Below the pieces are notes generated by a model that did not search any database, was not told the origin of the DNA, and saw only the letters and a list, made by a program, of their open reading frames with translations. Made by a program: the position numbers and the translations under genes. Below, in pieces: positions 18,758 through 27,122 of a stretch of 64,000 nt of DNA (its first letter is position 1; each line of letters opens with the position of its first letter). This DNA is from Lutibacter sp. B2 (lineage in GTDB: Bacteria > Bacillota > Clostridia > Peptostreptococcales > Thermotaleaceae). The stretch is taken from contig JADPRS010000002.1 of NCBI GenBank assembly GCA_015686845.1, positions 62,001 through 126,000 of the forward strand, read 5' to 3'.

Positions 18758-18775
18758 AATCAGTACCTCCCTAAA

Positions 18776-19132
18776 TTACTTTTCTACTCTAACACCTTTT
18801 ACATTTATATTTACTTGTTCTACTTCAAGTCCTGTCATTAGTTCTATATTATATTTTACTTTATCAATAATATTTTTAGAAACAGTAGATATTCTAGTAC
18901 CAAATTCAATTATAATATATAAATCTATAACAATTTTATTGTCTTTTGCTTTAATTTTAACGCCTTTATTTATATTCTCTCGCTTCAATAATTCAGTCCA
19001 GCCACTAGTAGCTGATTTTTTTGACATTCCAACTAATCCATAACACTCCATAGCTGATACCCCTGCAATAGAAGCAATTACTTCATCATCTATAGCAATA
19101 TACCCCAATTTATTATCTATTTTTGCAGTCAT
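18776..19132 (-). CDS. Asp23/Gls24 family envelope stress protein
   Basis: A 118-residue member of the Asp23/Gls24 (DUF322) family, linked to cell-envelope homeostasis and almost always upstream of fakA/yloV. It starts MTAKIDNKLGYIAIDDEVIA after GGGAGG at 19132; the in-frame ATG at 19165 lacks a ribosome binding site. Residues 70-118 hold the typical DLYIIIEFGTRIS and VNINVKGVRV segments. No membrane segment. Confidence 0.92.
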   Translation of the reverse strand: MTAKIDNKLGYIAIDDEVIASIAGVSAMECYGLVGMSKKSATSGWTELLKRENINKGVKIKAKDNKIVIDLYIIIEFGTRISTVSKNIIDKVKYNIELMTGLEVEQVNINVKGVRVEK

Positions 19133-19252
19133 AATAATCCTCCCTCTTAATTTTTCATTATACATATATATAGTCTATTTTATCTAAAAAATTTCAACTA
19201 TTCAACCAAATATATATCCTTTATATTTCAAAAAAATATTTTCCTTTTATTC

Positions 19253-19282
19253 TTGCACATAACCTATATAATGTGGTAAACT
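19253..19282 (+). promoter_or_regulatory. Candidate promoter of rpmB
   Basis: TTGCAC (19253-19258), an 18-base spacer and TAAACT (19277-19282). A TATAAT at 19267-19272 is an alternative -10, but has no good -35. The assignment is uncertain. Confidence 0.35.
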
Positions 19283-19332
19283 GTTAGTGTTTGCTATTAG
19301 TGCGACATATTTATTTAAAGGAGGTGCTTTAT

Positions 19333-19524
19333 ATGTCAAGAGCATGCGATGTATGTGGAAAAGGTAGAATAACTGGTAATAATGTCAGTCACTCAAATCG
19401 TCATACAAGAAGAGTTTGGGCTGCTAACATAAAAAAGGTTAAAGCTGTAGTTAATGGTTCTCCAAGACGAATTAACGTTTGTACGAGATGCCTTCGTTCT
19501 AACAAAGTCCAAAGAGCTATATAA
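19333..19524 (+). CDS. rpmB: 50S ribosomal protein L28
   Basis: Large-subunit ribosomal protein of 63 residues, MSRACDVCGKGRITGNNVSH, with a CxxC pair at the N-terminus and a second (CTRC) at the C-terminus, the zinc-binding form. The ATG at 19333 follows AAAGGAGGTGC; an in-frame ATG at 19291 is not supported. It is a single gene on the plus strand, convergent with a tiny membrane-protein ORF. Confidence 0.97.
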   Translation: MSRACDVCGKGRITGNNVSHSNRHTRRVWAANIKKVKAVVNGSPRRINVCTRCLRSNKVQRAI

Positions 19525-19529
19525 TGTCT

Positions 19530-19555
19530 AAAGTCTACCTAACTCGGTAGGCTTT
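19530..19555 (+). terminator. Intrinsic terminator of rpmB
   Basis: A 10-bp stem AAAGTCTACC/GGTAGGCTTT (one T-G pair) with a 6-base loop and a T-rich tail on the plus strand. Confidence 0.8.
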
Positions 19556-19562
19556 ATTTATT

Positions 19563-19742
19563 TTAATGACAACAAAACAACTTATACCCTATATAAACCA
19601 TTATGCAAGCACCCATAAGAATACATATAGTACGCGGAAGAATAATAAACACTATAATCCCGATTCCAATGATCAATAATAATAATGCTAATCCTTTCTT
19701 ATCTAATCTTCTCCACTTATTTCTACATCTCCTTCTTCTCAA
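19563..19742 (-). CDS. Small membrane protein, TTG start, unknown function
   Basis: A 59-residue ORF: an Arg-rich N-terminus (MRRRRCRNKWRRLDKKG) followed by two hydrophobic stretches, GLALLLLIIGIGIIVFIILP and a second from about residue 38 to 56, ending KLFCCH. The positive-inside pattern fits a two-helix membrane protein. Start is a TTG at 19742 with AAAGGGG 8 bases before it. I do not recognise the family. It lies downstream of a second similar ORF at 19758-19912. Confidence 0.6.
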   Translation of the reverse strand: MRRRRCRNKWRRLDKKGLALLLLIIGIGIIVFIILPRTICILMGACIMVYIGYKLFCCH

Positions 19743-19757
19743 AATATCTACCCCTTT

Positions 19758-19912
19758 TCATATGATTTTGCACAATAACAGGATCAAAACAAGACCTAAT
19801 AACCCTAATACCATGTACCACACATATAATGGTACAATCTCTATAATGATCAAGGTTCCTCCTAAAGCTAATACCACGCCTAATATTCTTCTAATTAATT
19901 TCGCCTTCCCAA
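19758..19912 (-). pseudogene. Small membrane protein ORF lacking an in-frame start (probable one-base frameshift)
   Basis: Reading frame with KAKLIRRILGVVLALGG then two hydrophobic segments ending LLGLVLILLLCKII. AGAGGTGG is followed at 19912 by TTG, but that TTG is one frame off; the long frame itself has no ATG, GTG or TTG before an internal GTG at 19877 that lacks a ribosome binding site. One extra G in the GGG at 19908-19910 would join TTG to the frame as MGKAKLIRRILG. Either a decayed gene or a sequence error. Confidence 0.5.
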
Positions 19913-19996
19913 AATACCACCTCTTTTATACTAGTACTAAATTAAGTTTATACATTACTATAGTTTATTCATTGATCTCGTATTATGCCACAAAAA

Positions 19997-20019
19997 AAAA
20001 CCCATATAAAATGGGTTTT
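19997..20019 (-). terminator. Intrinsic terminator of thiN operon
   Basis: A 9-bp stem AAAACCCAT/ATGGGTTTT with a 5-base loop and a run of nine T on the minus strand, overlapping the thiN stop codon. Confidence 0.88.
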
Positions 20020-20653
20020 AATCTCTAGCTTTGATCACTAAAAGGTTTCCTTTATCAACAGTTATACTTGCACAGGAATCTGAAAATCTATTACTAACGC
20101 CCATTGAAGACCCCATACATATGGTTTGATTTTCAAGTACATATTCAAATCCTTTTAATGTAATACCTGTTACTTCTTCACTCAAAGGAATAATAGATAC
20201 ATATTCTCCAACATTTCCATTAATCTTAGTTTTTTTATCTATCACCATTATCTCATTATTTTCATCAATCATTTTAGCTTTAATATTCTTTTTCACTAAT
20301 GGAAGTAATAAAGTAATATTCGCAAGCGTATGATCCATTCTAGTTCCTATTGCGCCTATTATAGTAATCTCTTTTGCATTTTTCTTAGTAGCATATCGTA
20401 TGGCAAGTTCTGTATCTGTATAGTCTTTTTTGCTAGGAAATTTATAAAATTCAACTTTATTTTCATAAAAATAATGCTTACTTTCTTCATCTATAGAATC
20501 TAAATCCCCAATGATTACATTTGGCATTATTTTCAATTTAAAAAGGTGTTTTGCACCACCATCAGCACATATGATATAATCATGTTCCTTTATTATTTTT
20601 TCAATAAATGATAGACTTTCTATTCTCCCATTTGCTACAATTAAACACTTCAT
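20018..20653 (-). CDS. thiN: Thiamine pyrophosphokinase
   Basis: Transfers pyrophosphate from ATP to thiamine to make thiamine diphosphate. The sequence contains CADGGAKHLFK, the acidic VIIGDLDSI motif, FPSKKDYTDTELAI and GAIGTRMDHTLANI, all diagnostic. The GTG at 20665 is in frame, but the ATG at 20653 has AGGTGG at an 8-base spacing, giving 211 residues. It is the last gene of stp-prkC-rsgA-rpe-thiN. Confidence 0.94.
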   Translation of the reverse strand: MKCLIVANGRIESLSFIEKIIKEHDYIICADGGAKHLFKLKIMPNVIIGDLDSIDEESKHYFYENKVEFYKFPSKKDYTDTELAIRYATKKNAKEITIIGAIGTRMDHTLANITLLLPLVKKNIKAKMIDENNEIMVIDKKTKINGNVGEYVSIIPLSEEVTGITLKGFEYVLENQTICMGSSMGVSNRFSDSCASITVDKGNLLVIKARD

Positions 20654-20665
20654 CTTCACTTCCAC

Positions 20666-21325
20666 CTATATTTCATTACATTTTTCTCTAAAAGCTTTTA
20701 CTGTTTCTTCTATATTTTCTGTATTGAAAATAGCTGACCCTGCCACGATTACATTTGCTCCAGCTTCAATCACCTTTTTTACATTATCTAATTTTATGCC
20801 TCCATCTACTTCAATATCTATGTTTAACTTTTTATCATTTATCATTTTTCTCAATTTAGAAATTTTATCTAATGAAGAAGGAATAAATTTTTGTCCTCCA
20901 AAACCAGGATTTACGGACATGATTAATACCATATCTACATCCTCAAGGATACACTCTATAGAGTGTAATGAAGTTCCAGGATTTAATACTACACCGGCTC
21001 TAACACCATAAGATTTTATGTTTTGTATGGTCCTGTGAATATGAGGACAAGCTTCAATATGTACAGTAATTATATCTGCACCCGCCTTAACAAAGTCTTC
21101 TATATAACGATCTGGATTTTCTATCATTAAATGTACATCTAATGGCAGTTTCGTAACTTTTTTCACACTATTTAACACGACAGGTCCAATTGTAATATTA
21201 GGAACAAAATGTCCATCCATTACATCTATATGCAATAAATCTACACCTCCCTTTTCTACGTCCTTAATACCTTCTAATAAATTTGCAAAATTTGCTGATA
21301 AAATTGAGGGTGAAATTTTTACCAT
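20666..21325 (-). CDS. rpe: Ribulose-phosphate 3-epimerase
   Basis: Interconverts ribulose 5-phosphate and xylulose 5-phosphate in the pentose phosphate pathway. The 219-residue TIM barrel shows [12 protein letters not shown] at 6-17, [10 protein letters not shown] with metal-binding His and Asp, and [12 protein letters not shown] and VDGGI near the C-terminus. It starts 2 bases after rsgA. Confidence 0.96.
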   Translation of the reverse strand: MVKISPSILSANFANLLEGIKDVEKGGVDLLHIDVMDGHFVPNITIGPVVLNSVKKVTKLPLDVHLMIENPDRYIEDFVKAGADIITVHIEACPHIHRTIQNIKSYGVRAGVVLNPGTSLHSIECILEDVDMVLIMSVNPGFGGQKFIPSSLDKISKLRKMINDKKLNIDIEVDGGIKLDNVKKVIEAGANVIVAGSAIFNTENIEETVKAFREKCNEI

Positions 21326-21327
21326 GT

Positions 21328-22203
21328 CTAGTACCTCCTACTTTCGTTAATTTCTTTTAAAAACAATAGATAACTTTTATATCGATCCTCGTTAATTTGA
21401 TTTTCTAAAACTGCATTTTTTATTGCACATTCAGGTTCATTTACATGATTACAACTTTTAAATTTACAAGTTCCTATAAAAGGTATAAATTCCCTAAATA
21501 AATATTGTAAATCTTCTTTTTCAATAGATTCTATATTTAATGAACTAAACCCAGGTGTATCTAAAACCCAGCCATCAAAATCTAATTCCAATAATTCAAC
21601 ATGTCTTGTAGTATGTTTTCCTCTTTTATTTTTTTTACTAATCTCACCTGTTTGTAATTTTAAATTCGGCTGTATAGCATTCACAAGTGACGATTTCCCT
21701 ACACCTGAAGGCCCTGCAAATACTGTAATCTTATTTTTCAAAATATCTTTAAACTTATCAATTCCAATATTTTCTTTAGTACTTGTTTCAATGACAGTAT
21801 ATCCTGCATCTACATATATTTTTTTTAGGTCTTCTAACTCCTCTGCCTCTATATCTACTTTATTAAAACAAATAGTAATATCTAGTTCCTCTTGTTCTGC
21901 CATAACCAGAAACCGATCTAATAATAAAATATTAGGGTCTGGTTTTTTTACAGCAAAAACAATAACCGCTTGATTAATATTGGCAACGGGAGGACGCATA
22001 AGTTCAGTATCTCTTTTTAAAATTTCTTCAATAACACCTGTCTCTAATGGCTGAATTACTCCTATTTTCACTTTATCTCCAACCATAGGAATGATTTTAT
22101 CTTTTCTAAATATCCCTCTAGCTCTACATTCATACATTGTTTTATCTTTTGTTTGAACATAATAAAATCCGCCTATTCCTTTAGTAATAATTCCATCAAT
22201 CAT
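21328..22203 (-). CDS. rsgA: Small-subunit assembly GTPase RsgA
   Basis: Circularly permuted GTPase that checks late 30S maturation. An N-terminal OB fold is followed by G motifs in permuted order: CFNKVDI (G4), then [10 protein letters not shown] (G1) and DTPGFSS (G3), and a C-terminal zinc site [17 protein letters not shown]. The ATG at 22203 follows GGGGA by 6 bases and overlaps the end of prkC (ATGATTGA); the in-frame TTG at 22221 is less likely. 291 residues. Confidence 0.95.
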   Translation of the reverse strand: MIDGIITKGIGGFYYVQTKDKTMYECRARGIFRKDKIIPMVGDKVKIGVIQPLETGVIEEILKRDTELMRPPVANINQAVIVFAVKKPDPNILLLDRFLVMAEQEELDITICFNKVDIEAEELEDLKKIYVDAGYTVIETSTKENIGIDKFKDILKNKITVFAGPSGVGKSSLVNAIQPNLKLQTGEISKKNKRGKHTTRHVELLELDFDGWVLDTPGFSSLNIESIEKEDLQYLFREFIPFIGTCKFKSCNHVNEPECAIKNAVLENQINEDRYKSYLLFLKEINESRRY

Positions 22204-24133
22204 TAATCTTCCCCGTTTCAAAATCGATTTGTTTATCTGCTATCATTACATCATCAAAATAAATTTTAATCTTAGCATTGCCTCTTCCTTCTATTGTAAT
22301 TTTTTCTTTTCCACTCATAGATCTTTGATGAGTCTCGTTATGAACTTCAGTAGAAATTCCATTTTGTATCTTTTCGATTTTTAAAACAAATGCGTCTCTT
22401 TTAGCTTGTTCATAAAACAATCTAAAAGAGACAGTCTTCATTTGTAATTCATCTTCCTCTGAAGGTTGTTCTACAGTTTCTGGTCCTTTACTCAGCACTA
22501 AATTAACGGATTCATTTTCTACTACTTCTTTTCCGGCCGTTATGCTTTGTGAAATAACTGTATTTTTTTCTGAATCGTCATATTTGTACTCCGTTTTGTC
22601 CAATACAAGTCCCGAAGTTTCAATGGTTTTTTTTGCATTTTCAAATGACTCTCCTACTAAATTTGGCATTAAAATAACTTTCGTTTCTGGTCCTTGACTT
22701 ACAAAAAGATCTATCTCCGTTCCTTCTGTCACCTGTTCTCTTGCATTAGGATTTTGATCTATAATAATTCCTATAGGCAAAGAACTATATTGATACTTTA
22801 CTTGTCCCTCTTTTAACCCTTTGTTATCTAACAAAACATCCATTTCATTAATATTTTTATTGATTAAGGTTGGCACTTCAATCAATTTAGGCCCTTTACT
22901 AATGGTTACCTTTACTGGATATCCCTTTTTTCTATTGATTCCAGCAGAAGGATCCTGGGAAATTACATATCCTTTTTCATATTTTGTACTATTTACCTCA
23001 GTACTTAATTCCACCTTAAATCCTACATTCAGTAAATCTCTTTTAGCTTCATCAATAGATAACCCAACTATATTAGGAACCTTTACTTCTTTTATAAAAA
23101 ATACGTCTTTTAAATAAAATGTACTTCCTGTAACAATTAATGCTAGTACAAATGCCGTCAAAATTGCGCTCCACACAATTAAACCTTTTTTTTCCTTTTT
23201 CTTCCCTCTTACCTTAGACTTATCATTAAGCAGTAACTCATCATCCTTTATAACAGGTATTACTTGAGTAGGACTATCATCGTCCTCAATCATACGAACA
23301 AAACTTCCTGTTGGATAATGTAGTGCCTTATTTAAATCACGATACACTTCTTGTGCATTATTGTATCTTTTGGCTTGGTCTTTTTGCGTTGCTTTTAATA
23401 TAATATCTTCAATTGCCTTAGGTATATCTTTATTCACTAAGGAAGGAGGCGTTATGCTATCATTAATGTGCTTTAATGCAATACTAATAGGCTTTTCTCC
23501 CTCAAATGGCAACATTCCTGTGGCCATTTCATATAAGACAATACCAAGTGAATACAAATCTGATTTTTCATTTATATATCCACCTCTTGCTTGTTCTGGT
23601 GAAAAATAATGTACAGAACCTATGATATTGCCTGTATTTGTAACTGTAGATGATGTTACCGCCCTTGCTATCCCAAAATCTGTAACTTTTGCTCTTCCAT
23701 CCTCTGTAACTAAAATATTATGAGGTTTTATATCTCTATGTACAATATGATTGCTATGTGCATGTTCTAGGGCAAGTGAAATTTGTTTTCCTATTTCTAT
23801 CAACTTTTCGATTGATAAAGGAGCTTCTTCTTTAATAATTTGTTTTAAAGTTTTTCCTTTCACATACTCCATTACTATATAATAAAGATCATTTTCCCCA
23901 TTACCTACATCATAAATATTCACAATATTTGGATGTGATAAACTTGCAGCTGCCTGGGATTCATTTTTAAACGAACTAATAAATTCATCATCACTTGTAA
24001 ATTCTGCTCTTAATACTTTTACAGCAACATATCTATTCAGAAGATTGCATTTAGCTTTATAAACTAAAGCCATTCCTCCTCCTCCGATTTTTTCGATTAT
24101 TTCATATCTATTCCCTAGTATTCTTCCTATCAT
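22196..24133 (-). CDS. prkC: PASTA-domain Ser/Thr protein kinase (PrkC)
   Basis: Membrane kinase sensing peptidoglycan fragments; with its phosphatase it controls wall growth and, in Bacillus, germination. Kinase domain residues about 10-270 with GGGGMALVYKA, HRDIKPHNIL and DFGIAR; one membrane helix near 330-350 (LIVWSAILTAFVLALIVTG); then three PASTA repeats (PNIVGLSIDEA, PTLINKNINEM, PNLVGESFENA) and an extra C-terminal domain of about 85 residues. The ATG at 24133 follows AGAGGTG; the GTG at 24142 is too close. Confidence 0.95.
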   Translation of the reverse strand: MIGRILGNRYEIIEKIGGGGMALVYKAKCNLLNRYVAVKVLRAEFTSDDEFISSFKNESQAAASLSHPNIVNIYDVGNGENDLYYIVMEYVKGKTLKQIIKEEAPLSIEKLIEIGKQISLALEHAHSNHIVHRDIKPHNILVTEDGRAKVTDFGIARAVTSSTVTNTGNIIGSVHYFSPEQARGGYINEKSDLYSLGIVLYEMATGMLPFEGEKPISIALKHINDSITPPSLVNKDIPKAIEDIILKATQKDQAKRYNNAQEVYRDLNKALHYPTGSFVRMIEDDDSPTQVIPVIKDDELLLNDKSKVRGKKKEKKGLIVWSAILTAFVLALIVTGSTFYLKDVFFIKEVKVPNIVGLSIDEAKRDLLNVGFKVELSTEVNSTKYEKGYVISQDPSAGINRKKGYPVKVTISKGPKLIEVPTLINKNINEMDVLLDNKGLKEGQVKYQYSSLPIGIIIDQNPNAREQVTEGTEIDLFVSQGPETKVILMPNLVGESFENAKKTIETSGLVLDKTEYKYDDSEKNTVISQSITAGKEVVENESVNLVLSKGPETVEQPSEEDELQMKTVSFRLFYEQAKRDAFVLKIEKIQNGISTEVHNETHQRSMSGKEKITIEGRGNAKIKIYFDDVMIADKQIDFETGKIND

Positions 24134-24138
24134 TATTT

Positions 24139-24882
24139 TCACCTCTCTTTCCTTTCGCTATTTCTGATAGCAATCACAGTAATATTATCATTTCCACCTC
24201 GTTCATTTGCCAATTCTATAAGATGTTTACAAGCAAGATTTAAATCTTTACTACCACTTAGTATATTTCTCATTTCACTATTTTCTATCAAATTAGACAA
24301 TCCATCTGTACAAAGTACAATCATATCCTCTTTTTCAAAATCTAGTGAATAAGAATCCATTTTAATATCTTCTTCCGTTCCTACTGCACGAGTAATCATA
24401 TTTTTTTGAGGATGCACTTTAGCTTCTTCCTCAGTAATATTACCATTTCTTAAAAGCTCCCCAACAAGAGAATGATCTCTCGTAATTTGTGATATTTCTC
24501 CATTCCTAACAATATAAGCTCTGCTATCCCCCACATGGCCAATATATACTTTTGATAATATCAGCGCTAATGTTAAAGTAGTTCCCATTCCATGACAAGC
24601 GCTTTCATTTTGTGATTTAATGAATATATTTCTATTTGCAGTTATAATAGCTTCTCTCAGAATATCTACTGCTTCATCCTCACATTCTGAAAGCCTATCT
24701 TTATTTTCTTCTATATAACTTACAATAGAATCAATAGCAATATTACTCGCTACCTCTCCTGCATTATGTCCGCCCATACCATCTGCAACAATAAATAATT
24801 TAAACTCATCATTAGATATGAAATAAGCATCCTCATTAATTTCTCTTACATTACCAACATGAGAACAAGCTCCAACCTGCAT
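24139..24882 (-). CDS. stp: PP2C-type protein phosphatase (Stp/PrpC)
   Basis: Metal-dependent Ser/Thr phosphatase that reverses PrkC phosphorylation. The 247 residues contain NEDAYFI, VADGMGGHNAGEVAS, HVGDSRAYIVRNG and the late metal site GGNDNITVI. Its stop lies inside the prkC ribosome binding region, so the two are translationally coupled. It is the first gene after a promoter-like element at 24927-24935. Confidence 0.95.
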   Translation of the reverse strand: MQVGACSHVGNVREINEDAYFISNDEFKLFIVADGMGGHNAGEVASNIAIDSIVSYIEENKDRLSECEDEAVDILREAIITANRNIFIKSQNESACHGMGTTLTLALILSKVYIGHVGDSRAYIVRNGEISQITRDHSLVGELLRNGNITEEEAKVHPQKNMITRAVGTEEDIKMDSYSLDFEKEDMIVLCTDGLSNLIENSEMRNILSGSKDLNLACKHLIELANERGGNDNITVIAIRNSERKER

Positions 24883-24926
24883 TTAATCACCTCATAAATA
24901 CTTTAATTTTTCTCTTTATAAATTTA

Positions 24927-24935
24927 ATTATATCA
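24927..24935 (-). promoter_or_regulatory. Extended -10 promoter candidate for stp-prkC-rsgA-rpe-thiN
   Basis: TGATATAAT on the minus strand (TG at 24935-24934, TATAAT at 24932-24927) in the 70 bases between rsmB and stp. There is no good -35, which the extended -10 could offset. Confidence 0.4.
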
Positions 24936-24952
24936 TATCTTGTAGATGGATA

Positions 24953-26293
24953 TTATCTTATTCGTTTTAACTTACATATAAAAAATCCATCCGTTTTATG
25001 TGTATTAGGATATAATTGTAAAACTTTATCTTTCATTCTTAATGCTTTTGGTAAAAATTCATTTATATCTACCATTTCGTATTCCCCATGTTCATACAAA
25101 AACTTTTCTATTATGTTCATATTTTCTTCTTGTTCAATTGTACACGTGCTATATACCAAAAAACCACCTTTTTTTACATATTGACTCGCGCTACATAATA
25201 TTTTATATTGTAATTTAGAAATTTCTTTAATATCATCTATTGTTTTATTATACTTAAGTTCTGGTTTTCTTCTGATAATTCCAAGACCAGAACAAGGTGC
25301 ATCTACAAGTACTCGATCTACACTTTTAATGAGATTAGAGTCTACTTCGGTAGCATCAAATGACTCTGTATGAATAATATCAATCCCTAAACGATTAGCA
25401 TTATCATTTATTAATTTTAACTTATGATCATATATATCTCTTGCTATAACTTTTCCTTTATTATTCATCATTTGAGCAATATGCGTACTCTTTCCTCCTG
25501 GCGCAGCACATACATCTAGTATACATTCTTCAGGTTGTGGATCTAGCACATTTGCAACCAACATAGAACTTTCATCTTGCACTTGAAAAAATCCTTTTTT
25601 ATACGCCTCTAATTTTTCTATATCTCTAACCTTTCCGATATACAAAGCATCATTTACATACACACTTTCATCTACTTTTATATCATCTTCAAGTAATAAG
25701 TTTACTAACTCTTCTCGTGTGGTCTTTAAAGTATTGGTTCGTATTATAAGCTTAGGCGTTTCATTGTTTGCCTTAAGTAATTCCTCCGTAAACGCCTGTC
25801 CATGTTTTTTTATCCATCTTTTAACTAGCCACAGGGGGTGAGAATACATAATAGATAAATATTTTGCAGGATCCTTTTTTATCTTTGATAAATCCACCTG
25901 TTCTTTATTTCTTATAAAATTTCTTAAAATAGCGTTAACAAATCCACTAGATTTAAATTCTTCTTTTTTAGCAAGTCTAACGCTTTCATCTACCGCTGCA
26001 AATTGCGGTATTTTATCAAGATAAATAATCTGATATAATCCCATTCTTAATATATTCAGAACAGCAATACTTATTTTGTTCATCTTAATTTTAGAAAATT
26101 GTTCAATTATAAAATCTAAATAGATTTTGTTTTCAAGAACACCATAAACCAATTCTGTAATTAACCCTTTGTCAACATCTGATATTTCTTTATTTTTTAG
26201 ATGTTTTCTAATGGCGATATTTGAAAATGCATTATTTTTTTCCACATCTATCAAAATACTCAAAGCACATCTTCTAGCATTTGTCTTTATCAT
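24953..26293 (-). CDS. rsmB: 16S rRNA (cytosine967-C5)-methyltransferase
   Basis: SAM-dependent m5C methyltransferase for 16S rRNA. The N-terminal NusB-like domain (residues 1-130) is followed by a Rossmann domain with DVCAAPGGKSTHIAQ, the first catalytic Cys block VDAPCSGLGI and the second VYSTCTI. The 446 residues match the family. Downstream, stp follows after only 70 bases; the rlmN gene often found between rsmB and stp in clostridia is absent. Confidence 0.95.
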   Translation of the reverse strand: MIKTNARRCALSILIDVEKNNAFSNIAIRKHLKNKEISDVDKGLITELVYGVLENKIYLDFIIEQFSKIKMNKISIAVLNILRMGLYQIIYLDKIPQFAAVDESVRLAKKEEFKSSGFVNAILRNFIRNKEQVDLSKIKKDPAKYLSIMYSHPLWLVKRWIKKHGQAFTEELLKANNETPKLIIRTNTLKTTREELVNLLLEDDIKVDESVYVNDALYIGKVRDIEKLEAYKKGFFQVQDESSMLVANVLDPQPEECILDVCAAPGGKSTHIAQMMNNKGKVIARDIYDHKLKLINDNANRLGIDIIHTESFDATEVDSNLIKSVDRVLVDAPCSGLGIIRRKPELKYNKTIDDIKEISKLQYKILCSASQYVKKGGFLVYSTCTIEQEENMNIIEKFLYEHGEYEMVDINEFLPKALRMKDKVLQLYPNTHKTDGFFICKLKRIR

Positions 26294-26318
26294 AATGTCC
26301 TCCCTAAATATACAAATT

Positions 26319-26340
26319 AATGCACCCCCACGGGTGCATT
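26319..26340 (-). repeat. GC-rich hairpin between DUF116 gene and rsmB
   Basis: A 9-bp perfect stem AATGCACCC/GGGTGCATT with loop CCAC, 26 bases before the rsmB start codon. It has TTTT on the plus-strand side and only ATTAATTTG on the minus side, so it is a poor terminator in the transcribed direction. It could be an attenuator or RNA processing site. Confidence 0.5.
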
Positions 26341-26347
26341 TTAATCT

Positions 26348-27121
26348 TTATTGTTTCCCCTTTTCTATAAAAAACTTGATTGTTTCTTCAATTTTATCCA
26401 GGCTCACTCTAGTATTAATACAGGGGCCTTCGGGTCTTTCATTTAATATACCCATCACAGGAATTTTTTTAACATCTAAAATTCCACTACTTAAATCTCG
26501 TTCACATGCTACAGCAATAATTGCTTTTGGCCTTATTTCATTGATAATTTTTCTAGCTAATGTACCTCCTGTTGCTACAAATAATCTTACATTATATTGG
26601 TCTTTAAGTTCTACAAGTCCATTAATATCACACAACCCACATCTCTTACAATTATTAATATCTACCGTTATTTTATGAGGACAAGTTGTTTTTTGAAGAC
26701 AATGTGGCAATAAAACCAGTATTTCTTCTGGCTTAACCTTAAGCCCGGATGACAAAATTAAATTGTTGTTCAATTGAGAGAATACGTATCTAATCCTATT
26801 TTTATCTACTCTTAGTATTTGTGAACTATAAATAATAATTATATATATATATCTTAGAAAAAAATCCATCCAAATTCGTGACAAACTATTAATTTTCTTA
26901 CCTTTTAGTAATCTTACTATAAGAATTCCATTCATAAATACTAATATAGTACTTAAAACCGATCCTATTAATATTATATTCAAAATTGCATTATACAATA
27001 CTATATTACTTGATTTGATTAAATATATTGATAAACCTGCCATAAAAAGTGAAACAAACAATACAAGAAAAATCATTCTTATAAATAAGAAATTATTTTT
27101 ATCTGTAATTCTTCGATTCAT
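26348..27121 (-). CDS. DUF116 family membrane protein
   Basis: A 258-residue DUF116 protein with two N-terminal membrane helices (about 15-36 and 42-66), then a soluble domain with a cysteine-rich segment CLQKTTCPHKI...NNCKRCGLCDINGL and VACERDL, suggesting a bound metal or Fe-S cluster. Its role is not established; the family typically sits beside fmt and rsmB in anaerobes. The ATG at 27121 has GGAG 8 bases before it and lies one base after the fmt stop; the ATG at 27157 lies inside fmt. Confidence 0.85.
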   Translation of the reverse strand: MNRRITDKNNFLFIRMIFLVLFVSLFMAGLSIYLIKSSNIVLYNAILNIILIGSVLSTILVFMNGILIVRLLKGKKINSLSRIWMDFFLRYIYIIIIYSSQILRVDKNRIRYVFSQLNNNLILSSGLKVKPEEILVLLPHCLQKTTCPHKITVDINNCKRCGLCDINGLVELKDQYNVRLFVATGGTLARKIINEIRPKAIIAVACERDLSSGILDVKKIPVMGILNERPEGPCINTRVSLDKIEETIKFFIEKGKQ

Positions 27122-27122
27122 A

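Noticed and set aside
19926-19945. A FapR-box-like sequence upstream of the small ORFs (TTAGTACTAGTATAA)
   Set aside because: The centre is four bases instead of five and one arm is degraded; probably chance in AT-rich DNA.
19603-20028. A 141-codon plus-strand ORF between rpmB and thiN
   Set aside because: It has low-complexity Ile/Asn/Leu/His content, no ribosome binding site and lies antisense to better-supported small minus-strand membrane ORFs and the thiN terminator.
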